Part shown: positions 36,317 to 45,233 of the stretch, one piece after another | Numbering within the stretch: the stretch's first letter is position 1 | How the letters are laid out: each line of letters starts with the position of its first letter | Assembly (NCBI GenBank): GCA_015207155.1 | Contig: JADEXK010000024.1 | Span: 1 to 64,000 of the forward strand | Direction of reading: 5' to 3' | Length of the DNA stretch: 64,000 nt | Source of the DNA: Nostocales cyanobacterium LEGE 11386 | GTDB lineage: Bacteria; Cyanobacteriota; Cyanobacteriia; Cyanobacteriales; Nostocaceae | Made by a program: the position numbers and the translations under genes | Notes under the pieces: model-generated | The model's input: the letters and a program-made list of their open reading frames with translations, nothing else | What the model was told of the DNA's origin: nothing | The model's database searches: none

Positions 36317-37003
36317 ATGGGTTTTAATCTTGAAAATGTCATTCCTTGGGGACGTTCAATGCAGGAATACATCAAGATGTTCAACTTAACTCCTGAAGAC
36401 CTTAAATTAAATATACTTGATTGTGCTGGCGGGCCTGCTAGTTTCAATGCAGAAATGACGCGTCAAGGCTATAAAGTTATCTCTTGTGATCCGATTTATC
36501 AATTCACAGCAGATGAAATTTATACGCGTATTCAAGACACTTACGAAACAGTAATCCAAGGTGTAAAAGCCAATCAAGAATGCTATGTTTGGCAAGATAT
36601 CCAGTCACCTGAAATGATGGGTGAAATTCGCATGGCAGCTATGCGTCAATTTTTAGCAGATTTCCCTCTAGGAATTAATCAAAAACGTTATTTATCAGAT
36701 GAATTACCTAATTTGCCTTTGGAAATCAATCAATTTGATTTAGCTTTATGTTCCCATTTATTATTTACTTATTCTGAACAGCTTTCAGAAGAATTTCATT
36801 TAGCATCAATTTTAGAAATGTGTCGAGTAGCCAAGGAAGTACGTATTTTTCCTCTATTGAAACTATCAGGGGAATTATCTCCCTGGCTGCAACCAGTGAT
36901 AACTGAACTACAACAACGAGGTTATGCGGTAGAAATCAAGCAAGTCCCTTATGAATTTCAACAAAATGGTAACCAAATATTGCGTGTGAACTCAGATAGA
37001 TAA
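36317..37003 (+). CDS. SAM-dependent methyltransferase-like protein
   Basis: The 228-residue protein from ATG 36317 (a TTG at 36293 is weaker) has motif I-like LNILDCAGGPASFNAEMTRQ followed by YKVISCDPIYQF, the Rossmann SAM-binding pattern, and LALCSHLLFTY near motif IV. The substrate is not evident. An AAAGG ribosome-like site lies upstream. It is divergent from the 140-residue gene. Confidence 0.7.
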   Translation: MGFNLENVIPWGRSMQEYIKMFNLTPEDLKLNILDCAGGPASFNAEMTRQGYKVISCDPIYQFTADEIYTRIQDTYETVIQGVKANQECYVWQDIQSPEMMGEIRMAAMRQFLADFPLGINQKRYLSDELPNLPLEINQFDLALCSHLLFTYSEQLSEEFHLASILEMCRVAKEVRIFPLLKLSGELSPWLQPVITELQQRGYAVEIKQVPYEFQQNGNQILRVNSDR

Positions 37004-37014
37004 ATCCCCTTTTT

Positions 37015-37485
37015 TTACAGGCGAGACTTAGCTTTATCAACTAACAATGATGAGGTAAGTGCTACCATTCCCAGGGATGCTATAGCGAGACGAAGCAAAT
37101 GATAAAAGTGCCATTGATAACGCAGGGTAGACCAATTACTTGGTGCGGTAAGTGGAGTCCAATTATCAATTTGCTGATTAATTGGTTGAATAAATACTGC
37201 CCAGACAACTAACATCAAAATCATACAAACTAACCCCACTAAAGTCAGCCAGAAAGACTTTTGCTGACGACGAATCAAAACGGTGGCGAGGATAGCAGAA
37301 ACAAAAGAGGGAATCTCAATGAAAGCTAATTTAACTTTATAGCTAATCACCTGATTTTGTACCAAGATGTAGCAATCAATAGGTAATGACAATTTTCCCG
37401 GTATCTGCATAAAGTGTGCATATGAAACGCCTAACTGTACGCCCATCAGCACAACTGCTAGCATCTGAAAAAAACTTAGTGCCAT
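37015..37485 (-). CDS. DUF1772-family membrane protein
   Basis: A 156-residue integral membrane protein with about four helices (FFQMLAVVLMGVQLGVSYAH, FIEIPSFVSAILATVLI, WLTLVGLVCMILMLVVWAVF, LLRLAIASLGMVALTSSLLV). The pattern and size fit DUF1772/anthrone-oxygenase-like proteins. It is convergent with the methyltransferase gene, and the two stops are 11 bp apart. Function unknown. Confidence 0.6.
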   Translation of the reverse strand: MALSFFQMLAVVLMGVQLGVSYAHFMQIPGKLSLPIDCYILVQNQVISYKVKLAFIEIPSFVSAILATVLIRRQQKSFWLTLVGLVCMILMLVVWAVFIQPINQQIDNWTPLTAPSNWSTLRYQWHFYHLLRLAIASLGMVALTSSLLVDKAKSRL

Positions 37486-37650
37486 TGATAATTCCCAGTG
37501 ACAATTAAAACAAACTTAAAACTAAAAATGATATGGATAGTAGCTTTTCACTAGACAAAGCTCCTCATCATCAGAGTATATTAAGTGGGAAACCCGCTTG
37601 AGCGTGGTTTTATTTTGTGTAGCCTGCGGGAAGTATATCAAAAGTATCCC

Positions 37651-38298
37651 ATGAATCAAATAGTTTGGATCGCAAGACACGCCAACCGCCTAGATTTCGT
37701 CAACCCTGATTGGTTTCTCACCGCAGAACGACGTTACGATCCACCTCTGTCTGATGATGGTATGGAACAGGCGCAGCAGTTAGCTAAACGCTTGCAAAAA
37801 GAAAAAATTTCTCATATTTTCACTTCTCCATTTTTGCGAACTATACAAACAGCTAATGCAGTTGCAGAAGTTTTAGATTTACCCATTAAACTGGAAACAG
37901 GTTTGAGTGAGTGGCTAAATCCCGCGTGGATGACAGAAGAACCAGAAAGACTTTCAGTTCCAGCATTAGCAGAATTATTCCCCAGAATTGATGTTAGCTA
38001 CACACCGCACATTGCTGCTCAATATCCGGAAACTCACGAAAAAGTACGAGCACGTTCTGGACAAACTGCAAGATGTTTAGCTACTGAATCCTATCCCCAG
38101 GATATTTTGCTGGTAGCACATGGTGCATCTGTACTAGGGGCAGCCATGGGGCTAGTAGGGGACATAGCCATAACAGAAGTCAAGGCTTCTTTATGTTCCT
38201 TAGTAAAAGTTGTGCGCCAAGGCCCTGAATGGTTGCTAGAACTAAAGGGAGATACTTCCCATTTGACACAGATAGAGGAAGTAATTCGATTTGCTTAA
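37651..38298 (+). CDS. histidine phosphatase (phosphoglycerate-mutase-like)
   Basis: The 215-residue protein from ATG 37651 has the catalytic RHANRLDF near its N-terminus, FTSPFLRTIQTANAV and the second-site VAHGASVLGAAMG. Such enzymes act as phosphatases on various phospho-compounds. An upstream GTG start (37585) would add 22 residues without motifs. Substrate unknown. Confidence 0.85.
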   Translation: MNQIVWIARHANRLDFVNPDWFLTAERRYDPPLSDDGMEQAQQLAKRLQKEKISHIFTSPFLRTIQTANAVAEVLDLPIKLETGLSEWLNPAWMTEEPERLSVPALAELFPRIDVSYTPHIAAQYPETHEKVRARSGQTARCLATESYPQDILLVAHGASVLGAAMGLVGDIAITEVKASLCSLVKVVRQGPEWLLELKGDTSHLTQIEEVIRFA

Positions 38299-38383
38299 AT
38301 CCCTCATAGGGATTTTAAATCATGTTTTGCACCCTCCTGGGTTTACTCTACAGAAAAAGTAATTAATTCGCTAATTAAGTTGT

Positions 38384-39409
38384 ATGACCTTGTTACTAGC
38401 AGGAGACATCGGCGGTACGAAAACTATTTTGCGGTTGGTGGAAGCAGTAGACTCACTAGAGTTACATACTATTCATGAGGAAACATACCGTAGTGGGGAT
38501 TTTCCTGACTTAGTACCGTTAGTGCAGCAGTTTCTGATCAAGGCTAATACACCAGTACCACAAAAGGCTTGTTTTGCGATCGCCGGGCCAGTGGTGAATA
38601 ATACTGCCAAGCTAACCAATTTAGCCTGGTTTCTCGATACCGATCGCTTGCAACAAGAATTAGGCATCGAATCCATTTCCCTAATTAATGATTTTGCGGC
38701 TGTAGGTTACGGCATTTTCGGTTTAAGTAAACAAGACTTGCTGACTTTGCAAGCTGGCAAACACAAACTGGAAGCACCCATTGCCATTATTGGCGCTGGT
38801 ACTGGTTTAGGACAAGGATTTTTAATTAAACAGGGCAACTACTATCAAGTTTTTCCCTCCGAAGGTGGACACGCTGATTTTGCCCCACGTAGCGAGTTAG
38901 AGTTTCAATTATTGAAATACCTATTGGATAAACATGATATCCAGCGTGTTTCTGTGGAAAGAGTGGTTTCGGGACAGGGAGTTGTTGCCATTTACCAATT
39001 TTTACGCGATCGCAAAATAGCCGCCGAATCACCAGAAATCGCCCAAATCGTTAGAACTTGGGAACAAGAGGCGGGACAATCAGAAAAAAGCGTTGATCCT
39101 GGCGCAGCCATTGGAACAGCTGCACTCCAAGGAAGCGATCGCCTCTCAGTACAAACCTTACAATTATTTGTAGACATTTACGGTGCAGAAGCAGGCAATC
39201 TTGCCCTGAAATTCTTACCTTATGGTGGTTTGTATATTGCTGGTGGGATTGCACCCAAAATTAAAACCCTGCTGCAAAACGGCAGTTTTATCTTAAATTT
39301 CAGCCAAAAAGGGAGGATGCGTCCCATCCTCGAAGAGATACCTGTGTATATTATTCTCAATCAACAAGTGGGGCTAATTGGTGCGGCTTTACGTGCTGCT
39401 AGGTTATAA
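38384..39409 (+). CDS. glk: glucokinase
   Basis: This 341-residue glucokinase phosphorylates glucose with ATP. Motifs: LLLAGDIGGTKTILRL (phosphate 1), FAIAGPVVNNTAKLTNLAW, SLINDFAAVGYGI with catalytic Asp, and GAGTGLGQGFL. Heterocysts import and metabolise sugars, so glucokinase is relevant to diazotrophy, but it is a housekeeping gene here. The ATG at 38384 follows a weak ribosome site. Confidence 0.95.
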   Translation: MTLLLAGDIGGTKTILRLVEAVDSLELHTIHEETYRSGDFPDLVPLVQQFLIKANTPVPQKACFAIAGPVVNNTAKLTNLAWFLDTDRLQQELGIESISLINDFAAVGYGIFGLSKQDLLTLQAGKHKLEAPIAIIGAGTGLGQGFLIKQGNYYQVFPSEGGHADFAPRSELEFQLLKYLLDKHDIQRVSVERVVSGQGVVAIYQFLRDRKIAAESPEIAQIVRTWEQEAGQSEKSVDPGAAIGTAALQGSDRLSVQTLQLFVDIYGAEAGNLALKFLPYGGLYIAGGIAPKIKTLLQNGSFILNFSQKGRMRPILEEIPVYIILNQQVGLIGAALRAARL

Positions 39410-39454
39410 CAGCTGGCATCATCAGTAATATCTGCATCGTCGGGTGCTAAAATT

Positions 39455-40057
39455 ATGACTCTTAGAGGTTTGTTACCACTTATCACCGCCACTGTTATCT
39501 GTGGTGGATCTGTCCTAGTCGAAGCACGTCAACCCCAGCGTCCAATTTCTGCGGCTAAACCAATTGCGACTCAACCAGTGCAGCCACAATGGAAGTTATT
39601 CACTGCCCCAGATGGGCGCTTTACTGTTTTAATGCCAGGCCAACCAGAGAGAAATAGTGAAACTCAAAAAACCTACATGGGGGAAATTAACTTAGAAATG
39701 TTTGTTGCCCAACCACCAAAGCAGGAAGTGGCTTATGTGGTTGTTTACAACGACTTTCCTTACAGTTACGGCCAAATGGCTAATCCCCAAACAATCTTGA
39801 ATAATGCCAGGGATATGGCTTTAAAAACTACGAGAAGTAATTTAATTAGTCAGCGTAACATTCGTAGTTCCAATGGTCATCCTGGCAAAGAAATTGTGTA
39901 TATCAACACTGGCGGTAAAATCACCAAAAACAGGATGTATGTGACTGAGGGGCGATTGTATCAAGTAATGGCCATTACAACTAGAAAACAGCAGCAGACT
40001 TTAGCTAAAACCATTACCGGATATTTAAATTCCTTCCATGTGGTTTTGAAAAAGTGA
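39455..40057 (+). CDS. exported hypothetical protein
   Basis: A 200-residue protein with a signal peptide (LRGLLPLITATVICGGSVLVEA) and a mature domain with WKLFTAPDGRFTVLMPGQPE and a C-terminal TITGYLNSFHVV, a pattern shared by many cyanobacterial exported proteins that resemble PsbP/DUF1795 folds. Function unknown. A strong hairpin follows. Confidence 0.72.
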   Translation: MTLRGLLPLITATVICGGSVLVEARQPQRPISAAKPIATQPVQPQWKLFTAPDGRFTVLMPGQPERNSETQKTYMGEINLEMFVAQPPKQEVAYVVVYNDFPYSYGQMANPQTILNNARDMALKTTRSNLISQRNIRSSNGHPGKEIVYINTGGKITKNRMYVTEGRLYQVMAITTRKQQQTLAKTITGYLNSFHVVLKK

Positions 40058-40117
40058 AATTTACAGCCATTTTCATGGAAGGAACTGCCAAATAACCAAA
40101 CGTCTCAAATTTTATTG

Positions 40118-40143
40118 TGGGATGGGTGTCCCCACCCGTCCCA
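40118..40143 (+). terminator. GC-rich hairpin after the exported-protein gene
   Basis: TGGGATGGGTG-TCCC-CACCCGTCCCA, an 11-bp stem with one G-U pair and 4-base loop. TCTTTAT follows. It probably terminates or shields the upstream mRNA; the short T-run makes it a weak terminator. Confidence 0.6.
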
Positions 40144-40255
40144 TCTTTATGCAGGGTTTTTATGACAGTTAATAGGCAGTATCAACAAACTACAACAAAA
40201 ACTGGTAAATTACCCTATTAACCTGAAAATTTAGTAATTTAAATAACCAAAAATT

Positions 40256-41356
40256 ATGAAACGCCGAGAGATTCTCAACACAGCTGCGATCGCCACTGCA
40301 ACGGCGGCAACTCTAGTTTCCTGTGCGCGCACCGAAACAGCCGCTAATGTGCAAACGGGAATGCCAAATATCCGGTGGCGAATGGCAACTAGTTGGCCCA
40401 AGTCATTAGGTATTTTTAGCGGTGCTAATACGGTTGCCAAGCGAGTGCGAGAAATGACCAACGGACGTTTCACCATTACACCATTTGCGGCGGGGGAGTT
40501 AGTTCCAGGATTGCAAGTCATGGACTCTGTACAAGCAGGAACTGTGGAATGTGGACATACCGCTAGTTATTATTACATCGGTAAAAATTTAGCTTTAGCT
40601 TTTGCCACCTCCGTACCCTTCGGCTTAAATGCCCAACAGCAGAATGCTTGGCTATATCATGGCGGGGGACTAGAAGTTATGCAAAAAATCTACAGCGACT
40701 TCAATATTATTAATTTTCCCGCAGGTAACACCGGGGCGCAAATGGGGGGATGGTTTAAAAGAGAAATTAACACTGTGGCTGACCTCCAAGGTTTGAAAAT
40801 GCGGATTCCCGGATTAGGGGGACAAGTCGTATCTCGTATGGGGGTGAATGTGCAAGTGTTACCCGGAGGCGAAATCTTTTTAGCACTAGATCGCGGTGCA
40901 ATTGATGCGGCTGAGTGGGTAGGCCCTTACGATGACGAAAAGCTGGGTTTACAGAAAGCCGCGCAATTCTACTATTATCCAGGTTGGTGGGAACCAGGGC
41001 CAACATTAGAAGTGTTGGTTAACCGTAACGCTTGGGATAAATTACCCAAAGAATACCAAGAAATTTTCAAGACAGCGACTCATGAAGCCAACATGAATAT
41101 GCTAACTGAGTACGATGCTTTAAATGGTCAAGCACTTTCGAGATTAACTGCTGGTGGTACCAAATTAGTTTCCTTCAGCCCAGAAATTATGCAAGCATCG
41201 CAAAAAGCCTCCTTTGACTTATTCGAGGAAAACGCTAGTAAAGATGCAACTTTCAAAGAAGTTTATGAACAGTGGAAAGGCTTCCGCAAGCAAGTTTTTG
41301 ACTGGAACCGTGTTAATGAATTGAGTTACGCTAATTTCGCTATTTCTAATAGTTAG
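40256..41356 (+). CDS. TRAP transporter solute-binding protein (DctP type)
   Basis: The 366-residue periplasmic receptor has a KRREILN start and a lipobox LVSC near residue 23, then [13 protein letters not shown] and the DctP hallmark [17 protein letters not shown] with a conserved Arg for carboxylate binding. It closely resembles receptors for 2-oxo or mono-carboxylates. The matching permeases (DctQ, DctM) are convergent, at 41586-43461. In Anabaena a similar system takes up pyruvate; this may be its counterpart. Confidence 0.9.
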   Translation: MKRREILNTAAIATATAATLVSCARTETAANVQTGMPNIRWRMATSWPKSLGIFSGANTVAKRVREMTNGRFTITPFAAGELVPGLQVMDSVQAGTVECGHTASYYYIGKNLALAFATSVPFGLNAQQQNAWLYHGGGLEVMQKIYSDFNIINFPAGNTGAQMGGWFKREINTVADLQGLKMRIPGLGGQVVSRMGVNVQVLPGGEIFLALDRGAIDAAEWVGPYDDEKLGLQKAAQFYYYPGWWEPGPTLEVLVNRNAWDKLPKEYQEIFKTATHEANMNMLTEYDALNGQALSRLTAGGTKLVSFSPEIMQASQKASFDLFEENASKDATFKEVYEQWKGFRKQVFDWNRVNELSYANFAISNS

Positions 41357-41378
41357 GTGAGTAGGGAGCAGGGGAGCA

Positions 41379-41555
41379 GGCAGGGCTGTTTCATTCCCTA
41401 AAAGGCTTGCAAATGCAAGGGTTCAGGAGATGAAAAACAAGCTTGGCATTCAATCTTAGGCATCAAATTGGTCACCAATTCATGACTTTTGTCCTGATAT
41501 TTATCGCCAATCATATTGACAAAACACATACCATTACGAATGAAACGGCCCTGCC
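41379..41555. repeat. MITE-like element with 18-bp terminal inverted repeats
   Basis: GGCAGGGCTGTTTCATTC (41379-41396) is inverted at 41538-41555 (GAATGAAACGGCCCTGCC) with one mismatch. The 141-bp interior has no gene. The size, near-perfect ends and placement between convergent genes fit a miniature transposable element. The TIR is reminiscent of IS4-like ends common in Nostoc. Confidence 0.75.
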
Positions 41556-41585
41556 CCATCCCCTCTGCCTGTTTTTCCCCATTCC

Positions 41586-42923
41586 TCACCGTCCCAATGA
41601 AGGTAAAAAACTCACAATTCCTGGGAAAGCAATAATTAAGACTAAAACCAACATTTGCAGCAGAATAAACGGGATGACACCGCGATAAATGTCAGATGTG
41701 GTCACTTCTGGAGGTGCGACGCCGCGCAGGTAAAACAGGGCAAAACCAAAGGGAGGTGTGAGGAAGGACGTTTGCAGATTTGCTCCCAATATCACACCAT
41801 ACCAAATTAGATCAATGCCTAACTTTTCGGCAACTGGCACAAACAGGGGTACAACAATGAAGGCAATTTCAAAAAAGTCGATGAAAAAGCCGAGAATAAA
41901 TACCGTCGCCATGCTGACAATCAAAAAGCCGATTTCGCCGCCGGGAAGATTGGCAAGGACATCGAACATGAATTGATCACCATTAACTCCCCGGAATACT
42001 AAACTAAAGGCTGTCGAACCCAACAGAATAAAAATCACCATGCTGGTGATTTTTAAAGTAGCATCACAAACCTGACGCAGAGATTCCAAAGTAAGTTGAC
42101 GGTTAGCAGCAGCCAAGGCGATCGCACCTGCACAACCAACAGCGCCTGCTTCTGTTGGGGTGGCAAAGCCAAAAAAGATACTACCCAGTACTAACAAAAT
42201 CAGGATTAAAGGTGGCAGCATTACCTGAAATACTCTTCTTCCCAAGGCTTTACCACCAATTTCTCGCACCTCAGCCGGCAAAGCTGGTGCTAAATCTGGC
42301 TGCAAAAATGCCACTATTAGCACATGCAAGGCAAACGCACCCGCCATCATCAAACCGGGAATCAGTGAACCGATAAATAAATCACCGACTGAAATACCCA
42401 ATTGATCGCCCAGTACCACTAAGACAACACTCGGCGGGATAATTTGCCCTAAAGTACCTGAGGCCGCAATTACACCCGTAGCTAACTGTTTGTTGTACCC
42501 ATAGCGCAGCATAATCGGCAGAGAAATCAAACCCATTGCCACTACTGTCGCTGCTACTACACCAGTAGTCGCGGCTAGCAGCGCACCTACTAACACCACA
42601 GCTAAAGCTAATCCGCCACGTAAGCGCCCCAACAAAATCCCCATTGTTTCTAACAGTCTCTCAGCTATCCCGGATTTCTCTAGCATTGACCCCATAAAGA
42701 TGAAGTAAGGGATAGCTAACAGAGTGTAGTTGGCCATGATGCCAAAGATTCGCTGGGGCATGGCAGTTAAAAACACTGGGTCAAATACACCTAGGGAAAT
42801 TCCCACAATGCCAAATAAAATTGCTACACCACCCAGAGAGAAGGCTACCGGATATCCCAGTGATAACAGCACCAACGCCCCAGCAAACATTACTGGCCCC
42901 AGCCATTCATAAGCTAGCGTCAT
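41586..42923 (-). CDS. dctM: TRAP transporter large permease DctM
   Basis: The 445-residue protein has about a dozen hydrophobic helices and the DctM features GYPVAFSLGGVAILFG, ALVLLSLG and GQIIPPSVVLVVLGDQLG. It forms the Na+-coupled translocation path of a TRAP transporter. Its start overlaps the DctQ end by 17 bases. Confidence 0.93.
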   Translation of the reverse strand: MTLAYEWLGPVMFAGALVLLSLGYPVAFSLGGVAILFGIVGISLGVFDPVFLTAMPQRIFGIMANYTLLAIPYFIFMGSMLEKSGIAERLLETMGILLGRLRGGLALAVVLVGALLAATTGVVAATVVAMGLISLPIMLRYGYNKQLATGVIAASGTLGQIIPPSVVLVVLGDQLGISVGDLFIGSLIPGLMMAGAFALHVLIVAFLQPDLAPALPAEVREIGGKALGRRVFQVMLPPLILILLVLGSIFFGFATPTEAGAVGCAGAIALAAANRQLTLESLRQVCDATLKITSMVIFILLGSTAFSLVFRGVNGDQFMFDVLANLPGGEIGFLIVSMATVFILGFFIDFFEIAFIVVPLFVPVAEKLGIDLIWYGVILGANLQTSFLTPPFGFALFYLRGVAPPEVTTSDIYRGVIPFILLQMLVLVLIIAFPGIVSFLPSLGR

Positions 42924-43461
42924 GGTGTTCCTCCTGGGGTTCTAGTCTGCCTTGAAGAATTGCCACATTTTTAATTGCCTGAGAAATTCCCTGAAAAATC
43001 AACATTACAAAGGCGACAATAATCATGGCTTTAATCGGATAACGCGGCAAACCATCCGGATCTGGAGATGTTTCCAGGATTTGCCACGAAGCCACGATGG
43101 TATCCCAAGAAAAAAAGATGACCATAATGCAGAAGGGAATCAAGAAGAATATCGTTCCCACCAAGTCTGCAAGTGCTTTTCGTCGAGGCGGCCAATTGCT
43201 GTAAAAGATGTCAACGCGGACATGTTCATTGTGCTTTAAAGTGTAAGCTGCTCCCAATAAGAAAATTAAATCAAAAATATACCATTGAGCTTCTATGTAA
43301 GCGTTGGAAGTCAAGTTGCTGCCAATAATCCGCCCTAAGTATCTACCTATAACATTCCACACGCCAAGTATGACCATGACTAACACCAGCCAACTGGTCA
43401 ATCGACCAATGCTTTCAGTGCAAGTATCAATAATTCTGGCTATTCTTAATAGTCTCTCCAA
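42907..43461 (-). CDS. dctQ: TRAP transporter small permease DctQ
   Basis: A 184-residue four-helix membrane protein (SWLVLVMVILGVWNVIGRYL, YIFDLIFLLGAAYTLKHNEH, FLIPFCIMVIFFSWDTIVAS, IVAFVMLIFQGISQAI). The HNEHVRVD motif is the DctQ signature. It precedes dctM in the same operon. Confidence 0.92.
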   Translation of the reverse strand: MERLLRIARIIDTCTESIGRLTSWLVLVMVILGVWNVIGRYLGRIIGSNLTSNAYIEAQWYIFDLIFLLGAAYTLKHNEHVRVDIFYSNWPPRRKALADLVGTIFFLIPFCIMVIFFSWDTIVASWQILETSPDPDGLPRYPIKAMIIVAFVMLIFQGISQAIKNVAILQGRLEPQEEHHDASL

Positions 43462-43665
43462 AGATTATCTCACCTCTCTAATCGCTGTAAGTGTAGTTTA
43501 CAACTCAAGATTGCCAAGAAATAGTTTTCTACTTGGTGTCTTTGTGTCTTTGGGGTGAAAATAGCCACCAAGGCACCAAGATTAAAGATTTTCTACTGCA
43601 CTACGTTCCGACTGTCTCCTCAAAATCGTAGGATAAGAAGATAAACTAAACTTTACATTTAATCA

Positions 43666-44265
43666 ATGACTTCTAATGTTCCTGCTAAAACTCGAAAGTT
43701 ACCCATTCAAGCCATAGGGGCTAAGATTTTCCACTCTGTTAATATCATTAGCCTATTTCTGATGGTTACCAGTGGGCTACAAATCTATAATGCCAACCCG
43801 GTTTTTGGTGGACGTGCTGGTTTACATGTTCCCGCCATATTTACATTAGGAGGTTGGTTAGCAGGCGGCAGAAACTGGCACTTTGCCGCAATGTGGTTAT
43901 TCTCACTCAATCTGCTGTGGTACGGAATTTACATTTTAATTACCCGACGCTGGCGACATCGATTTGTGGGTTTTAAAGATATCAAGGCATTACAAAAAAC
44001 TCGAAATTCTCAGCGTTTAATTTACGCTTGGCATCGCATTGTTTATACGTCTATTATTCCTATTTTACTGTTGGCATTGCTCACGGGTATAGGTATGTAT
44101 AAACCTGCTCAATTTCCCTGGATTGTCGATATGTTTGGTAGTTGGCAAGCTTTGCGGATTGTTCACTTTTCTTCAGTGCCTATGGTTGTGGCGTTTGTGG
44201 GTGTTCACTCATTATTAGGGCAAAAAGCTGGTGGTTCCCAACTTACAGAATCAATGTTTTGGTAA
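43666..44265 (+). CDS. membrane cytochrome b (b561-like)
   Basis: The 199-residue protein has about four transmembrane helices with paired His (KIFHSVNIISLF, NWHFAAMWLF, AWHRIVYTSIIP, RIVHFSSVPMVV), the haem arrangement of Ni/Fe-hydrogenase-type or formate-type cytochrome b. It lies directly before a molybdopterin oxidoreductase gene (about 15 bp), so it probably passes electrons between the quinone pool and that enzyme. Confidence 0.8.
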   Translation: MTSNVPAKTRKLPIQAIGAKIFHSVNIISLFLMVTSGLQIYNANPVFGGRAGLHVPAIFTLGGWLAGGRNWHFAAMWLFSLNLLWYGIYILITRRWRHRFVGFKDIKALQKTRNSQRLIYAWHRIVYTSIIPILLLALLTGIGMYKPAQFPWIVDMFGSWQALRIVHFSSVPMVVAFVGVHSLLGQKAGGSQLTESMFW

Positions 44266-44280
44266 ATAAATTTGCTAAAT

Positions 44281-44988
44281 ATGAATTTAATTCACATACA
44301 GCGTCGTCAATTTCTCAAAATCTCTGGATTATCTACTTTAAGTTTGCTGATGGGTGGTTGTGGTACACCAGCGTTTGAAGATATAGTAGGTCAACTTTCG
44401 CAACCACTAAATCATCAAGTGGGAGAATTAATATTTAATCCACAAAAACCTGTACCAGAATTTTCGCTGAATGAAATTCAACCAGAGGCGTTGATAGTTA
44501 ACACATTTCGGTACACCCCAATTATTGATTTAGAAAAGTATCGTTTAGTTGTTGATGGTGAAGTCAATAATCCTCTCAGTTTCAGTATGGCGGAAATTCA
44601 GGCTTTACCCCTAACTTCGATGATTATTCGCCATGTTTGTGTGGAAGGTTGGGCGGCGATCGTGCAATGGGGTGGTATATCTCTCAAAGAAATTATTGCC
44701 CTGGCTGAACCTAAAGCTAATGTCCAATTTGCTTATTTTAAATCGGCTGATGGTTACTATGAAAGTTGGGATATAGCTTCGGTTTTACATCCTCAAACTT
44801 TATTAGCTTATCAAAAAAATGGTGAACCTTTACCAGTTGACCATGGTGCGCCTTTGCGTTTGGCTTCGCCAATTAAACTTGGTTATAAACAGAGTAAGTG
44901 GGTAACTAAAATTTCACTTGTGAGTAATTTATCACCATTTAAGGGCTACTGGGAGGATCAGGGTTATGAATGGTTTGCAGGACTTTAG
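44281..44988 (+). CDS. molybdopterin-dependent oxidoreductase (sulfite oxidase/MsrP family)
   Basis: The 235-residue protein has a Tat-like QRRQFLKISG signal with lipobox GGC, then SUOX-family motifs: TFRYTPIIDLEKYRLVVDGEV and RHVCVEGWAAIVQWGG, whose Cys binds molybdenum. The start is ATG 44281 (a TTG at 44272 is weaker). Downstream DHGAPLRLASPIKLGYK is also typical. Paired with the cytochrome b, it resembles a YedY/YedZ-like system for methionine sulfoxide or another oxide; substrate uncertain. Confidence 0.85.
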   Translation: MNLIHIQRRQFLKISGLSTLSLLMGGCGTPAFEDIVGQLSQPLNHQVGELIFNPQKPVPEFSLNEIQPEALIVNTFRYTPIIDLEKYRLVVDGEVNNPLSFSMAEIQALPLTSMIIRHVCVEGWAAIVQWGGISLKEIIALAEPKANVQFAYFKSADGYYESWDIASVLHPQTLLAYQKNGEPLPVDHGAPLRLASPIKLGYKQSKWVTKISLVSNLSPFKGYWEDQGYEWFAGL

Positions 44989-45233
44989 TGCATGAAAATT
45001 GATTAAGTAAGTTGGCAGGAATAAATCAAACTATCTTGAGTAACGTAAAATAAGTTCGTAGTCATGGGTTTAGCCCTTTTTGTAAAGCTCTGGTGGCATA
45101 GCTGCGCTTACCACGTAGCGTCTCGTAGAGAAGAGAAAACTAAAGTTTTCACTACAAACCTTTAATGATTTAGCCTTCCTACTTAATTTCCAATACTTCA
45201 TAGGTGTATTTGTTGTTTGATTAATTAACAAAA

